Assembly (NCBI RefSeq): GCF_003369795.1 | Contig: NZ_CP026730.1 | Location: 1,674,001 to 1,738,000, forward strand | DNA: 64,000 nucleotides | Source of the DNA: Streptomyces sp. CB09001 | GTDB taxonomy: Bacteria > Actinomycetota > Actinomycetes > Streptomycetales > Streptomycetaceae | Reading direction: 5' to 3' | In this document: in pieces, positions 54,803 to 62,787 of the stretch | Position numbering within the stretch: position 1 is the first letter of the stretch | Layout of the letters: every line of letters starts with the position of its first letter | Position numbers and translations under genes: made by a program | Notes under the pieces: model-generated | Told to the model about the DNA's origin: nothing | The model's database searches: none | What the model saw: only the letters and a program-made list of their open reading frames with translations

Positions 54803-56882
54803 TCGTGGCCGGGACCTTCCACAGCCGTACGCCGTGGTTCGCCCTCGGGTCGTTCGCGGGGCCGTACTGGTCCGGGGCGTCGGAGTCCTCGTCGGGTTCG
54901 TCGACGCCCCCGAGGGTGGTGCCGGCGAGGAGGCGTCCGTCGGGGCTGAACGCCAGCTCCTGGATCTTGTCGTAGCCGTAGCCGCTGTCGTCGTCCGACA
55001 GGACGGCGCTCGGTTTGCGGTCGGCCAGGTTCCACAGCAGCACCCCGCCGTCGGCGGTGACGGCGAGGCTCCGGCCGTCGGGGCTGAACGCCAGGTCCCG
55101 GGCCTGGACGCGGTCGTTGGCGAGGGTGGCCTTCAGGCGGCCGGTGGCCACGTCCCACAGCCGGACGTCGCTGTGCGGCCCGCCGGTGGCGAGGGTCTTG
55201 CCGTCGGGGCTGAAGGCGACGGCGTAGGTGACGTCGTCGACGGCGAGGGTGAGGCGGGGGTCGCCCTGTCCGTAGGGCTTCGGGTCGATCCGGGTCACGT
55301 CCCACAGCTTGACCGGCTCGTGGTCCGGGAACCTGCGCTTGTCGGAGGGGTCGCCGACGGTCGCGAGGGTCTTCCCGTCGGGGCTGAACGCCACGTCCAT
55401 CGTGCGCACCTCCTGGGTGAAGTGGGCGCGCGCGTCCTCGCTGCGGCTGTCGACGTCCCACAGCTCGGAGCCGACGATGTTGCCGAAGGCGATCCGCTTG
55501 CCGTCGGGGCTGAGGGCGAGGGCGTAGGTGTGTTCCTTGATGCGGCGGATCTCCCGTCGCCCCGCCACGTCCCAGACGCCGACCAGGTTGTTGTAGGTCC
55601 TCGCGGCCAGCGTCTTCCCGTCGGCGCTGAAGGTCACGTTGAGGATGCTCATCGGCTCCCCCCGCCAGTCCTTCTCGGTGAGGGTGGCGCGCACCTTGCG
55701 CGTGGTGACGTCCCAGAGCCTGATCCTGCCGTCCTCGCCGCCGGTGGCGAGCGTCCTGCCGTCCCGGTCGAACGCGATGCCGGTGCTCCCCTTGGCGAAG
55801 ATGTCGGTCGCCGCGACCACGGGGTAGGGCTGTTTGCTCTTCGGGGGCTTCCCGGACGAGGGCAGCAGCGTCACGACCAGGACGACGACCAGCGCGATGG
55901 CAGCGACGACGCCGAGCAGGGCGGCGTACGGCGGCGTGGACGGGGGCGCGGGATCGGTGTCCGGGGCCGGGGTACGCGCCGGGGCGGTGGCGGTGGGCGC
56001 GTCCGGGCCGGTCGCCGGGGGCGTGGAGACGACGGTGGGGGTACGGCCGTCATCGAACTCCCCGTTCGCGGCCCGGCCGCAGAGCCGGATCACCTCGGCG
56101 GGCGTCGGCCGCCGGGCCGGGTCCTTCTCCAGGCAGAGCGCGACGACGCCGCGCACGGACTCGGGGCAGCCTTCGAGGTCCGGCGCCGCCTCCAGGATCC
56201 GGTACGCCACCGCGGGGTCGCTGCCGCCGCCGAACGCGAGCCGTCCGGTGGCGGCGAAGTGGGCGACGAGACCGAGCGCGAAGACGTCACCGGCCTCGGT
56301 CACCTCCTGCCCCCGGATGTACTCGGGCGCCATGTAGGCCGGGGTTCCGGCGCGCATGCCGGTGGCGGTCAGGGCGGTGTGGTCGGCGGCGCGGGCGATG
56401 CCGAAGTCGATGACCTTGGGTCCGTCGGCGGTGAGGACGATGTTGGAGGGCTTCAGGTCGCGGTGGATCACTCCGGCGGCGTGGATCGTCTCCAGCGCCT
56501 CGGCGACCCCGGCCGTCAGCGCGAGCACCTCGGCGGCGGGCAGCGGCCCCCGTTCACCGACGGCCTGCTGGAGGGAGGGCCCGGGGGCGTAGGCCGTGGC
56601 GAGCCAGGGTTCGTCGGCCTCCAGGTCGGCCGCGACCACGGGCACGGTGTAGAGCCCCTGGACGCGCCGGGCCGCCGCGACCTCCAGCGCGAACCGCCTG
56701 CGGAACTCCGGGTCGGCGGCGTACGCACGGTGGACGACCTTGACGGCCACGGCACTCCCGGCGGGCGTACGTCCGAGGTAGACGCGGCCCATCCCGCCCT
56801 CGCCCAGCAGCCGCTCCAGCCGGTAGGGACCGATCTCCGCCGGTATGTCACCAGCGGCAGGGTCCGACCTACGGTCCGTCAT
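54792..56882 (-). CDS. Ser/Thr protein kinase with extracytoplasmic WD40 propeller
   Basis: The 696-residue protein has a Hanks kinase domain (about 18-275): GEGGMGRVYLG loop, Lys48 in VAVKVV, HRDLKPSN with Asp142, DFGIA, and APEYIRG. A Pro/Thr linker and one transmembrane helix (about 317-340, LLGVVAAIALVVVLVVTLL) follow. The rest is a WD40 beta-propeller (about 355-690) of repeated FSPDGKTLATGG-LWDV units, which would face outside. ATG 56882 lacks a clear Shine-Dalgarno. The ligand is unknown. Confidence 0.92.
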   Translation of the reverse strand: MTDRRSDPAAGDIPAEIGPYRLERLLGEGGMGRVYLGRTPAGSAVAVKVVHRAYAADPEFRRRFALEVAAARRVQGLYTVPVVAADLEADEPWLATAYAPGPSLQQAVGERGPLPAAEVLALTAGVAEALETIHAAGVIHRDLKPSNIVLTADGPKVIDFGIARAADHTALTATGMRAGTPAYMAPEYIRGQEVTEAGDVFALGLVAHFAATGRLAFGGGSDPAVAYRILEAAPDLEGCPESVRGVVALCLEKDPARRPTPAEVIRLCGRAANGEFDDGRTPTVVSTPPATGPDAPTATAPARTPAPDTDPAPPSTPPYAALLGVVAAIALVVVLVVTLLPSSGKPPKSKQPYPVVAATDIFAKGSTGIAFDRDGRTLATGGEDGRIRLWDVTTRKVRATLTEKDWRGEPMSILNVTFSADGKTLAARTYNNLVGVWDVAGRREIRRIKEHTYALALSPDGKRIAFGNIVGSELWDVDSRSEDARAHFTQEVRTMDVAFSPDGKTLATVGDPSDKRRFPDHEPVKLWDVTRIDPKPYGQGDPRLTLAVDDVTYAVAFSPDGKTLATGGPHSDVRLWDVATGRLKATLANDRVQARDLAFSPDGRSLAVTADGGVLLWNLADRKPSAVLSDDDSGYGYDKIQELAFSPDGRLLAGTTLGGVDEPDEDSDAPDQYGPANDPRANHGVRLWKVPATTAH

Positions 56883-57390
56883 CCCGCGAGCGCTTCGGTG
56901 GATGCGGTGCAGCGGATCATGACTCTCCCCAGCCTCTGCTCGACGAAGGCTCGCGGCCCTGGGCGGCGAACCTGCGCCCGGATCATTCCACAACCGATGT
57001 GTCACACCCCAGGGCCGGGGTCCGGCCCCCGGATCGGTCCCGGAAAACCCGTGAATCTCCACAGAGATCATCAGCCGGCCGCACCGCCGGGGTGCGTCCG
57101 CCGCCCACCTGGCGGGCCGAGCGAGTCATGCTCGCCGGGAGCCTCCGCGCCTCGGGGGGCGGTGTGAAGATCGGGACGCTTTCCCTGACCGCATTCACAC
57201 ACTCGTGCATGCGGCGACGCCGTGCGGCGGAGGCCGACGACTCGACGATGGTGGACCGTTCGGCCCCGTGCTTTGATCGGTGCGCGGCACGCCGGTGGCC
57301 CGTGCCGGAGGCCCCCAACTCCGGACCCGGGCATGCGCACCGCACCGCTCTCCCTTCCCCAGACTTCCCCCAGAAAGGAACAGACCTGCC
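56883..57390. other. 508-nt divergent non-coding region, kinase to GG-leader peptide
   Basis: No convincing gene was seen. It holds a perfect 7-bp hairpin GGGCCGG-GGT-CCGGCCC (57012-57028) and a long-range inverted repeat GTGTGAA (57162-57168) / TTCACAC (57194-57200). Local GC3 bias is absent in all frames, supporting a regulatory region. A longer reading frame at 57129-57394 exists but has no family-like content. Confidence 0.5.
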
Positions 57391-57615
57391 ATGAACACTG
57401 TCCCCCAGGTCGAAACCGCCGAGATCTCCGACGCCGACCTGGACCGGGTCTCCGGCGGCATCGGCCTCACCGCGGGCACGGCCCTCGTCGCGGGCGACGG
57501 CGCGTTCGCCGCCGGCCTCCACGCGGAGTCCGGCCCGTTCGCCCTCACCGGCGGCCTCGGCGTCTCGGCTCCCTTCGGCGGTGCGGCGGCCCACGCCCAC
57601 ACGACGAGCGTCTGA
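57391..57615 (+). CDS. RiPP-like precursor peptide with double-glycine leader, no Cys
   Basis: The 74-residue peptide starts MNTVPQVETAEISDADLDRV and has SGG at 21-23, a class II lanthipeptide-like leader (ISDADLDRVSGG) cut after GG by C39 peptidases. The predicted core (24-74) is Gly/Ala-rich with Ser, Thr and four His but contains no cysteine, so lanthionine bridges are impossible. AAAGGA precedes ATG 57391. It is monocistronic with a perfect 14-bp terminator. No lanM, lanC, radical SAM or exporter gene is adjacent. It may be an unmodified secreted peptide or rely on enzymes elsewhere. Confidence 0.65.
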   Translation: MNTVPQVETAEISDADLDRVSGGIGLTAGTALVAGDGAFAAGLHAESGPFALTGGLGVSAPFGGAAAHAHTTSV

Positions 57616-57637
57616 GCTGACCGCAGCCCCGCACCAC

Positions 57638-57671
57638 ACCGGGCCCCGGACCACCGCGTCCGGGGCCCGGT
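57638..57671 (+). terminator. 14-bp perfect-stem terminator after the GG-leader gene
   Basis: ACCGGGCCCCGGAC (57638-57651) and its exact complement (57658-57671) flank the 6-nt loop CACCGC. The peptide gene is thereby isolated from the MBL gene. Confidence 0.85.
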
Positions 57672-57770
57672 TCGCGTGCCAGGCAACCGGGTTGTCCAAA
57701 GGGCTGCGTTGCCCGAGTGTCCGGAACTACCGTCTCGGCAGGAGTTTGCGGGCTGATGTGAGGAGACCTC

Positions 57771-58598
57771 ATGCTGACGCCGGTCGCGGACGGTGTGCTG
57801 GTACACCAGAGCGAGTTGCTGCGGAACAACACCGTGGTCGTGCAGGGCGAGGCCGGTGTGCTGGTCGTCGATCCCGGGTTGACGACCAGCGAGATGGGCT
57901 GCCTGGCGGAGGACCTTCGCCGGTTGGGCCAGCCCGTCGTGGCAGGTTTTGCGACGCATCCGGATTGGGATCACGCGTTGTGGCACGCCGAACTCGGGCA
58001 GGTGCCGCGTTACGGCACGGCCCGCTGTTCGGCGTACCTGCGAGAGCTCCGCTCGGAAGAGGGGTGGAAGGCTCGCGTCGCAGAAGGGCTGCCGCCGGAA
58101 ATCGCCGAAGAGACACCGTTGGAACTGTTCGGTCTCATCGTGGGGTTGCCCGCTGGAGCGGAGCTGATTCCGTGGAACGGGCCTGAGGTACGGGTGATCG
58201 AACATCCGGCTCATGCTCCGGGCCATGCGGCGCTGTTGGTCGAGGATCGCGGGGTGCTTGTCGCCGGCGACATGCTGTCCGATCTCTTCGTTCCGATGCT
58301 CGACGACACGGAGCATCCGGTTGAGGACTATCTCACCGGGCTACGACTCCTGGAGAAGGTGGCGGACGACGTCGAAGTGCTCGTGCCGGGGCACGGAGCC
58401 GTCGCCCTCGCCGATCAGGTCCGGGTGCGGATCGGTCAGGACCGGGAGTATCTGCACGCGCTGAGGGACGGCCGCGCTCCGGACGACCCGAGGCTCGGGC
58501 CTTCGGTCGAGCCCGGCTGGGAGTGGGTGAACGACATCCACGAAGGCCAGGCCGCGAGGATGGCGCGACGAGGCGAACAGAACGGCGCCGATGGCTAG
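57771..58598 (+). CDS. metallo-beta-lactamase-fold hydrolase
   Basis: The 275-residue protein has the MBL core: LLRNNTVVVQGEAGVLVVDPG, then metal motif ATHPDWDHALWH (residues 61-72). Here the usual HxHxDH reads H-x-D-x-D-H, losing the second histidine. Later ligands appear in EHPAHAPGHAALL, VAGDMLSD and LVPGHGAV. Metal binding is likely but atypical. GAGGAG precedes ATG 57771. Codon use looks slightly less GC-biased than its neighbours. It overlaps the next gene by 8 nt. Confidence 0.85.
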   Translation: MLTPVADGVLVHQSELLRNNTVVVQGEAGVLVVDPGLTTSEMGCLAEDLRRLGQPVVAGFATHPDWDHALWHAELGQVPRYGTARCSAYLRELRSEEGWKARVAEGLPPEIAEETPLELFGLIVGLPAGAELIPWNGPEVRVIEHPAHAPGHAALLVEDRGVLVAGDMLSDLFVPMLDDTEHPVEDYLTGLRLLEKVADDVEVLVPGHGAVALADQVRVRIGQDREYLHALRDGRAPDDPRLGPSVEPGWEWVNDIHEGQAARMARRGEQNGADG

Positions 58599-59319
58599 TC
58601 GGCAGGGGCCGTTCGGCGCGGCGGCCGGGGGGAGGGAACGCGTGGTGCGGGAGTGCTGGTTCTGCGGGGAGGAGACTCCACCGTCGTGGCACGACCACGT
58701 CCTGGGGTTGCACAAGGACACGGACACCACCATGACCCCGTTCATCATCGTCCTGCGCTCCACCTGGCGGATGGAAATCGTGTCCGTGCCACGCTGCGCC
58801 CGCTGCCACACCGGACACCAGTTGGAACGGACCGCGGCGGTACTCTCCGTCGCCGCGTTGATCGCCTACGCCGCCAGTGGCCAGCTGGACCGGCTGCTGG
58901 GCATCCTGTCGCCCTCGACCGGGGAGCGGGTGGTCGCGGCGATCTGGGCGGCCGTCGCCTGCCTGCCGGGGCTCGTCTGGATCGCGATCCGCCTGGGCCG
59001 GCTGCCGTGGCAGCGCCTGGCGCCCCGCCGCATGGGCTACGCCCGCCACCACCCGGAGTACCTGGAACTCCGGGCGGACGGCTGGAAGCCCAGGGCGGGA
59101 CCTCTCCACTACTGGCGAAGCCCGCCCAACCCCCATCACCCTCCGCCCGCGAATCGCCCCCGGCGGCTGATCGGGGGCTCCTTCGAGCTGCTCGGAGCAG
59201 CCTGCGGACTCGCCGTCCCCGTCGCCTATTTCCAGGGCTACGAAGAACTGGCCGGAGTCCTCATCGCGGCAACGGCCGGGCTGCTCTTCGTGGCCTCGAA
59301 GGTCAAACCCGAGGACTGA
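58591..59319 (+). CDS. zinc-ribbon-like membrane protein
   Basis: The 242-residue protein carries a CWFCGEE and CARCHTGH pair (about 22-75) consistent with one zinc site. Two or three membrane helices follow near 83-100 (TAAVLSVAALIAYAA), 115-135 (VVAAIWAAVACLPGLVWIAI) and 205-235. A His/Pro-rich segment (SPPNPHHPPPANRP) lies between them. ATG 58591 overlaps the MBL gene. The end overlaps the convergent DUF397 gene by 17 nt. The function is unknown. Confidence 0.75.
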   Translation: MASRQGPFGAAAGGRERVVRECWFCGEETPPSWHDHVLGLHKDTDTTMTPFIIVLRSTWRMEIVSVPRCARCHTGHQLERTAAVLSVAALIAYAASGQLDRLLGILSPSTGERVVAAIWAAVACLPGLVWIAIRLGRLPWQRLAPRRMGYARHHPEYLELRADGWKPRAGPLHYWRSPPNPHHPPPANRPRRLIGGSFELLGAACGLAVPVAYFQGYEELAGVLIAATAGLLFVASKVKPED

Positions 59320-59524
59320 CCGCGCCCGGCCAGGCCACGAACATCGTCCACGTCGCCGATTCGACGGCGAGGCGGGGGCCGTCGGGGCGCTTGGAGTCGC
59401 GGATGTGGATGGTGGCGGGGGCTATCGCGACCTCGACGCAGTCGCTGGGATTGCTGGTATCGCTGTAACTGCTCTTGAACCAGGCCAGGTCGGCGAGGTG
59501 TGCAGGTGTGTCCTTACCGGTCAT
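59303..59524 (-). CDS. DUF397 protein
   Basis: The 73-residue protein has the DUF397 core WFKSSYSDTSNPSDCVEVA and the terminal VRDSKRPDGPRL-like segment (here IRDSKRPDGPRL). DUF397 proteins accompany XRE-DUF5753 regulators (WhiJ/Scr-type pairs) in large numbers in Streptomyces and may modulate them. It overlaps the upstream regulator gene by ATGA, so it is cotranslated. Confidence 0.92.
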   Translation of the reverse strand: MTGKDTPAHLADLAWFKSSYSDTSNPSDCVEVAIAPATIHIRDSKRPDGPRLAVESATWTMFVAWPGAVSPRV

Positions 59525-60372
59525 GTCTCCCCCAGCAGTTGTTCGATGAAGGCCGCTGATTCCCGGGCGGGCAGCGCCTCGGCTCGGATACTGCCATAGC
59601 GCAGTTCGAGGATGCGCAGCTGCCGGGGGTCCGCGACAGGCCGACCGCCGAACTCGTCGTCGGCCCGGCCGACCGCCGTGCCGTCTTCAAACTTGAGTAC
59701 CTGCATGCGTCCTCCTCCCGGATGGTCGCCGCGGGACGTAGGCATCACCTGGATCTCCACGTGCCGCATTTGCTGCACTTCCAGCAGGTGTTCGAGCTGG
59801 CGCCGCAGAACCATCATGCCTCCCACGGGACGCCTGAGGGTCGCCTCCTCCTGGACAAAACTGAGTTCCGGGGCCGGATCCCGTTCGAGCATCGCCCTGC
59901 GCCCCATCCGTGCGGCGAGGGCGCTCTCCATCTCGTCGTCGGTGAGGGCAGGTCGCCGCCTGCCGAGCAGTGCGCGCGCGTACTCCTCGGTCTGGAGAAG
60001 CCCGTGCAGGCTGTAGCTGCCGTACGAAAGCGACTCGACGGCTCGCGACTCCATCTTCGCCAGGTCCCGCACCTGCTTGGGATACCGGACCCTCTTCACG
60101 TCCTCCCACGCCGCAGCGATGAGGCCGCCCGCGTCGAGGACCTGGTCCGCCTTCTCCAGGTACTCCCGCCGGGGGATCCGCTTCCCGCCCTCGACCTTGT
60201 AGACCAGGTCCTCCCCGTAACCGACCGCCACCCCGAAGTCGCCCGCCCGCATGCCCACCGCCTCGCGGCGCAGTTTCAGCTGCCTCCCCACGGTGGTGAG
60301 GACGGCCACGCCCCACTCGTCGTCCGGGTCGACCTCCCAACCCAGCTCGTCCGCCTCGCCGTTCACCGGCAT
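59521..60372 (-). CDS. XRE/DUF5753 regulator (WhiJ-like)
   Basis: The 283-residue protein has an N-terminal XRE HTH (VGRQLKLRREAVGMRAGDFG, then YGEDLVYKVEGGKRIP). The C-terminal DUF5753 ligand-like domain contains SLHGLLQTEEYARALL and MQVLKFEDGTAVG. ATG 60372 is preferred because GGAGGG lies 6 nt upstream; a GTG two codons earlier would touch it. It is paired with DUF397, as in WhiJ-type developmental modules. GTGAC/GTCAC inverted sequences at 60439-60464 may be its operator. Confidence 0.9.
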   Translation of the reverse strand: MPVNGEADELGWEVDPDDEWGVAVLTTVGRQLKLRREAVGMRAGDFGVAVGYGEDLVYKVEGGKRIPRREYLEKADQVLDAGGLIAAAWEDVKRVRYPKQVRDLAKMESRAVESLSYGSYSLHGLLQTEEYARALLGRRRPALTDDEMESALAARMGRRAMLERDPAPELSFVQEEATLRRPVGGMMVLRRQLEHLLEVQQMRHVEIQVMPTSRGDHPGGGRMQVLKFEDGTAVGRADDEFGGRPVADPRQLRILELRYGSIRAEALPARESAAFIEQLLGET

Positions 60373-60438
60373 CCGCACCCCTCCGTCGTACGCGTCCTAT
60401 CGCGATGGGCGTCACGTTAGACGCAGAGGCAACGCAGG

Positions 60439-60464
60439 GTGACGGGATACGGGCACCCTGTCAC
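60439..60464. promoter_or_regulatory. candidate operator GTGAC-N16-GTCAC before the XRE gene
   Basis: The half-sites GTGACGGG (60439-60446) and its imperfect complement ending CCTGTCAC (60457-60464) flank the likely promoter of the XRE-DUF397 pair, about 70 nt upstream. Confidence 0.4.
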
Positions 60465-60493
60465 TCGGACGTGCGGCACCGTTCCCGGCGGCG

Positions 60494-61366
60494 TCAGCGG
60501 GCCGCGCCGTGCGTCAGCGAGGTCAGGATCTCCTCGGCGTGCGTCCACAGCAGGGCCCCGCCGATGCCGGGGACGACGTTGCGGCGGGCGCCGGGGATGC
60601 GGGAGGCGAGCAGGGCGCCGTTGTCGGGCGAGTGTGCGGTGTCGTGCTCGCCGTACCAGATGTCGACGGGCAGGGCGAGGGAGCCGAGGGCGAAGGGCCA
60701 CCGTCCCAGGGCCAGGACCGTGTCGCGGGCGTAGCCGGCCGCCGCGCCCCGGGCGAATCCCTCGGCGAGGGCGCGGCGGTAGGCGGCGGAGAAGCCGGGG
60801 TCCCGGTACACGGCGAGGTCGGAGTCCGGGCTGCCGTCCATGACCAGGTCCCACATCCTCTCGGCGTCGAAAGCCGCGAAGAACTCCTCGGCGCCCGAGG
60901 GGTCGTGCACCGCGCGTTCGGTCAACGCACGCAGTTCGGCGGGCAGTACGGCGGCGAACTCGGGGGCCGCCACCTCGTCGGCGGCCGACACCAGGGCCAG
61001 CGCGGAGGCGAGGCCCGCCTCCGCGCAGGCGAGGGCGAACGGAGCGCCCTGCGAGTTGCCGACCACGGCGGGACGGTCGAAGCCGCGCCGGGCGCACAAC
61101 TCCCGCACGTCGGCGGCGAAGTCGGCGAAGGTTCGGCCGGGTGCGGGCGTGGACGCGCCCAGGCCGGGCCGGTCGACGGAGACGAGTCGGATGCCGAGGG
61201 CGGCCACGGCACCGGGGCCGAAGCCGAGGCGTCGGCTGGTGGCCGCGCCGGGGCACAGCAGAACCGGCGTGCCTTCCTGCGGGCCCCACTCGGCCCAGCC
61301 GAGCAGGCGTCCGTCCGGCAGCCGCGTCTCACCGAGGCGGGCGGGGGTGGCGGTGTGGACGATCAT
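60494..61366 (-). CDS. alpha/beta hydrolase
   Basis: The 290-residue hydrolase has VLLCPGAATSRRLGFG (oxyanion region), the nucleophile elbow VVGNSQGAPFALACA (Ser), Asp in IWYGEHDTAHSPDNG, and a C-terminal region lacking an obvious GH pair (GIGGALLWTHAEEI supplies the His). There is no signal peptide. Three clustered ATGs (61366, 61375, 61378) could start it; 61366 has GGGGA upstream. The substrate is unknown. Confidence 0.85.
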   Translation of the reverse strand: MIVHTATPARLGETRLPDGRLLGWAEWGPQEGTPVLLCPGAATSRRLGFGPGAVAALGIRLVSVDRPGLGASTPAPGRTFADFAADVRELCARRGFDRPAVVGNSQGAPFALACAEAGLASALALVSAADEVAAPEFAAVLPAELRALTERAVHDPSGAEEFFAAFDAERMWDLVMDGSPDSDLAVYRDPGFSAAYRRALAEGFARGAAAGYARDTVLALGRWPFALGSLALPVDIWYGEHDTAHSPDNGALLASRIPGARRNVVPGIGGALLWTHAEEILTSLTHGAAR

Positions 61367-61439
61367 GGTCCCCATCATGCTGCGGGGGCGGGCCGCTCCG
61401 CACCGCCCTTTCCGCCGACGCGCGCCGGGCGGGCGCCCG

Positions 61440-62666
61440 TCACCGCCGTACCGCCTCCACCGCCTCCGGCACGTGCCCCGCGACCACGCGCTCACGGCTG
61501 GGCGCCGGTGCGGTGGCGGTGCGGCGGCGGTCCACCGCCCGTGCCGTGCCCGCGACCGCGAGACCGAGGACCGCCAGGGCCGCGCCCGCCGTCGCCGGGG
61601 AGGTGACCCCGAATCCGGCGGCCAGGGCGAGGCCGCCGATCCAGGCGCCGCCGGCGTTGGCGAGGTTGAAGGCGGCCTGGTTGGCGGAGGAGGCCAGGGA
61701 GGGGGCCGCGGCGGCCTTCTCCATCACCATGAGCTGGAGGGGCGAGCCGGTGACGAAGGCGGCCATCCCGAGCAGGGCCACCGACACCGCGGCCGTGACC
61801 GGCGTGCGCATCAGCAGGGGGAAGGACGCCAGCACGACGACCAGGGAGGCGAGGCCGCCGAAGAGGGTGCCGCGCAGGGAGTGGTCGGCCAGGCGTCCGC
61901 CGAGCAGGTTGCCCGCGGTGGCGCCGACGCCGAAGAGGGCCAGCAGCAGCGTCACGCTGGTCTCGGCGAACCCGGCGGCGTCGGTCAGCATCGGCGTGAT
62001 GTAGCTGTACGCGGCGAAGAGCGCGCCGAAGCCCGCGACCGTCGTGCCGAGCGCCAGCCAGACCGGCAGGGAGCGCAGGGCGGCCAGTTCGCCGCGCAGG
62101 CCGGTGGTGGGAGCGGGGGCGCTGTCTCGCGGGATCAGGAGGGCCAGCGCCGCGATCGCCGCCACGCCGATCACGCTCACGCCGAGGAAGGTGGCCCGCC
62201 AGCCGAGCTGCTGGCCCATCGCGGTGGCGGCGGGGACGCCGACGATGTTCGCGACGGTGAGACCGAGGAACATCAGGGAGACGGAGCGGGCCCTGCGTTC
62301 CGGCCCGACCATGCCGGTGGCGACGACCGCGCCGACGCCGAAGAAGGCGCCGTGCGGCAGGCCGCTGACGAAGCGGGCGGCCAGGAGGGAGACCTCGCCG
62401 GGGGCGACGGCCGACAGGGCGTTGCCGAGGACGAAGAGCGCCATGAGGGCGATCAGGACGGTGCGGCGGGACATCCGGGCCGTGGCCGCCGCGAGCAGCG
62501 GGGCGCCGACGACGACGCCGAGCGCGTAGGCGGAGACGAGGTGACCGGCGGTGGGGATGGAGATGCCCAGGTCGTCCGCGACGTCGGGCAGCAGGCCCAT
62601 CATCACGAACTCGGTGGTACCGATGCCGAAGGCGCCCACGGCAAGGGCGAGCAGGGCCAGGGGCAT
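61440..62666 (-). CDS. MFS transporter, AraJ/DHA1-type exporter
   Basis: The 408-residue permease has 12 hydrophobic segments, beginning LALLALAVGAFGIGTTEFVMMGLLPDVADDL. That is the signature of the DHA1 sugar/drug exporters related to AraJ and YdhP. The inter-helix RMSRRTVLI and RRARSVSLMF motifs correspond to MFS motif A positions. It likely exports a drug or metabolite. A perfect TGTTCC-N5-GGAACA palindrome sits upstream, so a repressor encoded elsewhere probably controls it. Confidence 0.9.
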   Translation of the reverse strand: MPLALLALAVGAFGIGTTEFVMMGLLPDVADDLGISIPTAGHLVSAYALGVVVGAPLLAAATARMSRRTVLIALMALFVLGNALSAVAPGEVSLLAARFVSGLPHGAFFGVGAVVATGMVGPERRARSVSLMFLGLTVANIVGVPAATAMGQQLGWRATFLGVSVIGVAAIAALALLIPRDSAPAPTTGLRGELAALRSLPVWLALGTTVAGFGALFAAYSYITPMLTDAAGFAETSVTLLLALFGVGATAGNLLGGRLADHSLRGTLFGGLASLVVVLASFPLLMRTPVTAAVSVALLGMAAFVTGSPLQLMVMEKAAAAPSLASSANQAAFNLANAGGAWIGGLALAAGFGVTSPATAGAALAVLGLAVAGTARAVDRRRTATAPAPSRERVVAGHVPEAVEAVRR

Positions 62667-62736
62667 GAGGGGGTCTCGCCTTTCGAGAGCGGGGTCGCGT
62701 ACGGGAGGCCGGGAGGGCCCGGCGGGGACGACTGTA

Positions 62737-62753
62737 TGTTCCCGTACGGAACA
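62737..62753 (-). promoter_or_regulatory. perfect operator palindrome before the MFS gene
   Basis: TGTTCC-CGTAC-GGAACA, a 6-bp inverted repeat with a 5-nt centre, abuts TACAGT (62736-62731, minus strand), a -10 hexamer. A repressor bound here would block the promoter. No regulator gene is adjacent inside the window. Confidence 0.7.
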
Positions 62754-62787
62754 AAGACTCTCAGGGCGGGTATTCCGCAGGCGAATT

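Noticed and set aside
57129..57394. Possible ~88-codon gene upstream of the GG-leader peptide
   Set aside because: It has no ribosome site, no codon bias and overlaps the peptide's own leader. It is better treated as regulatory DNA.
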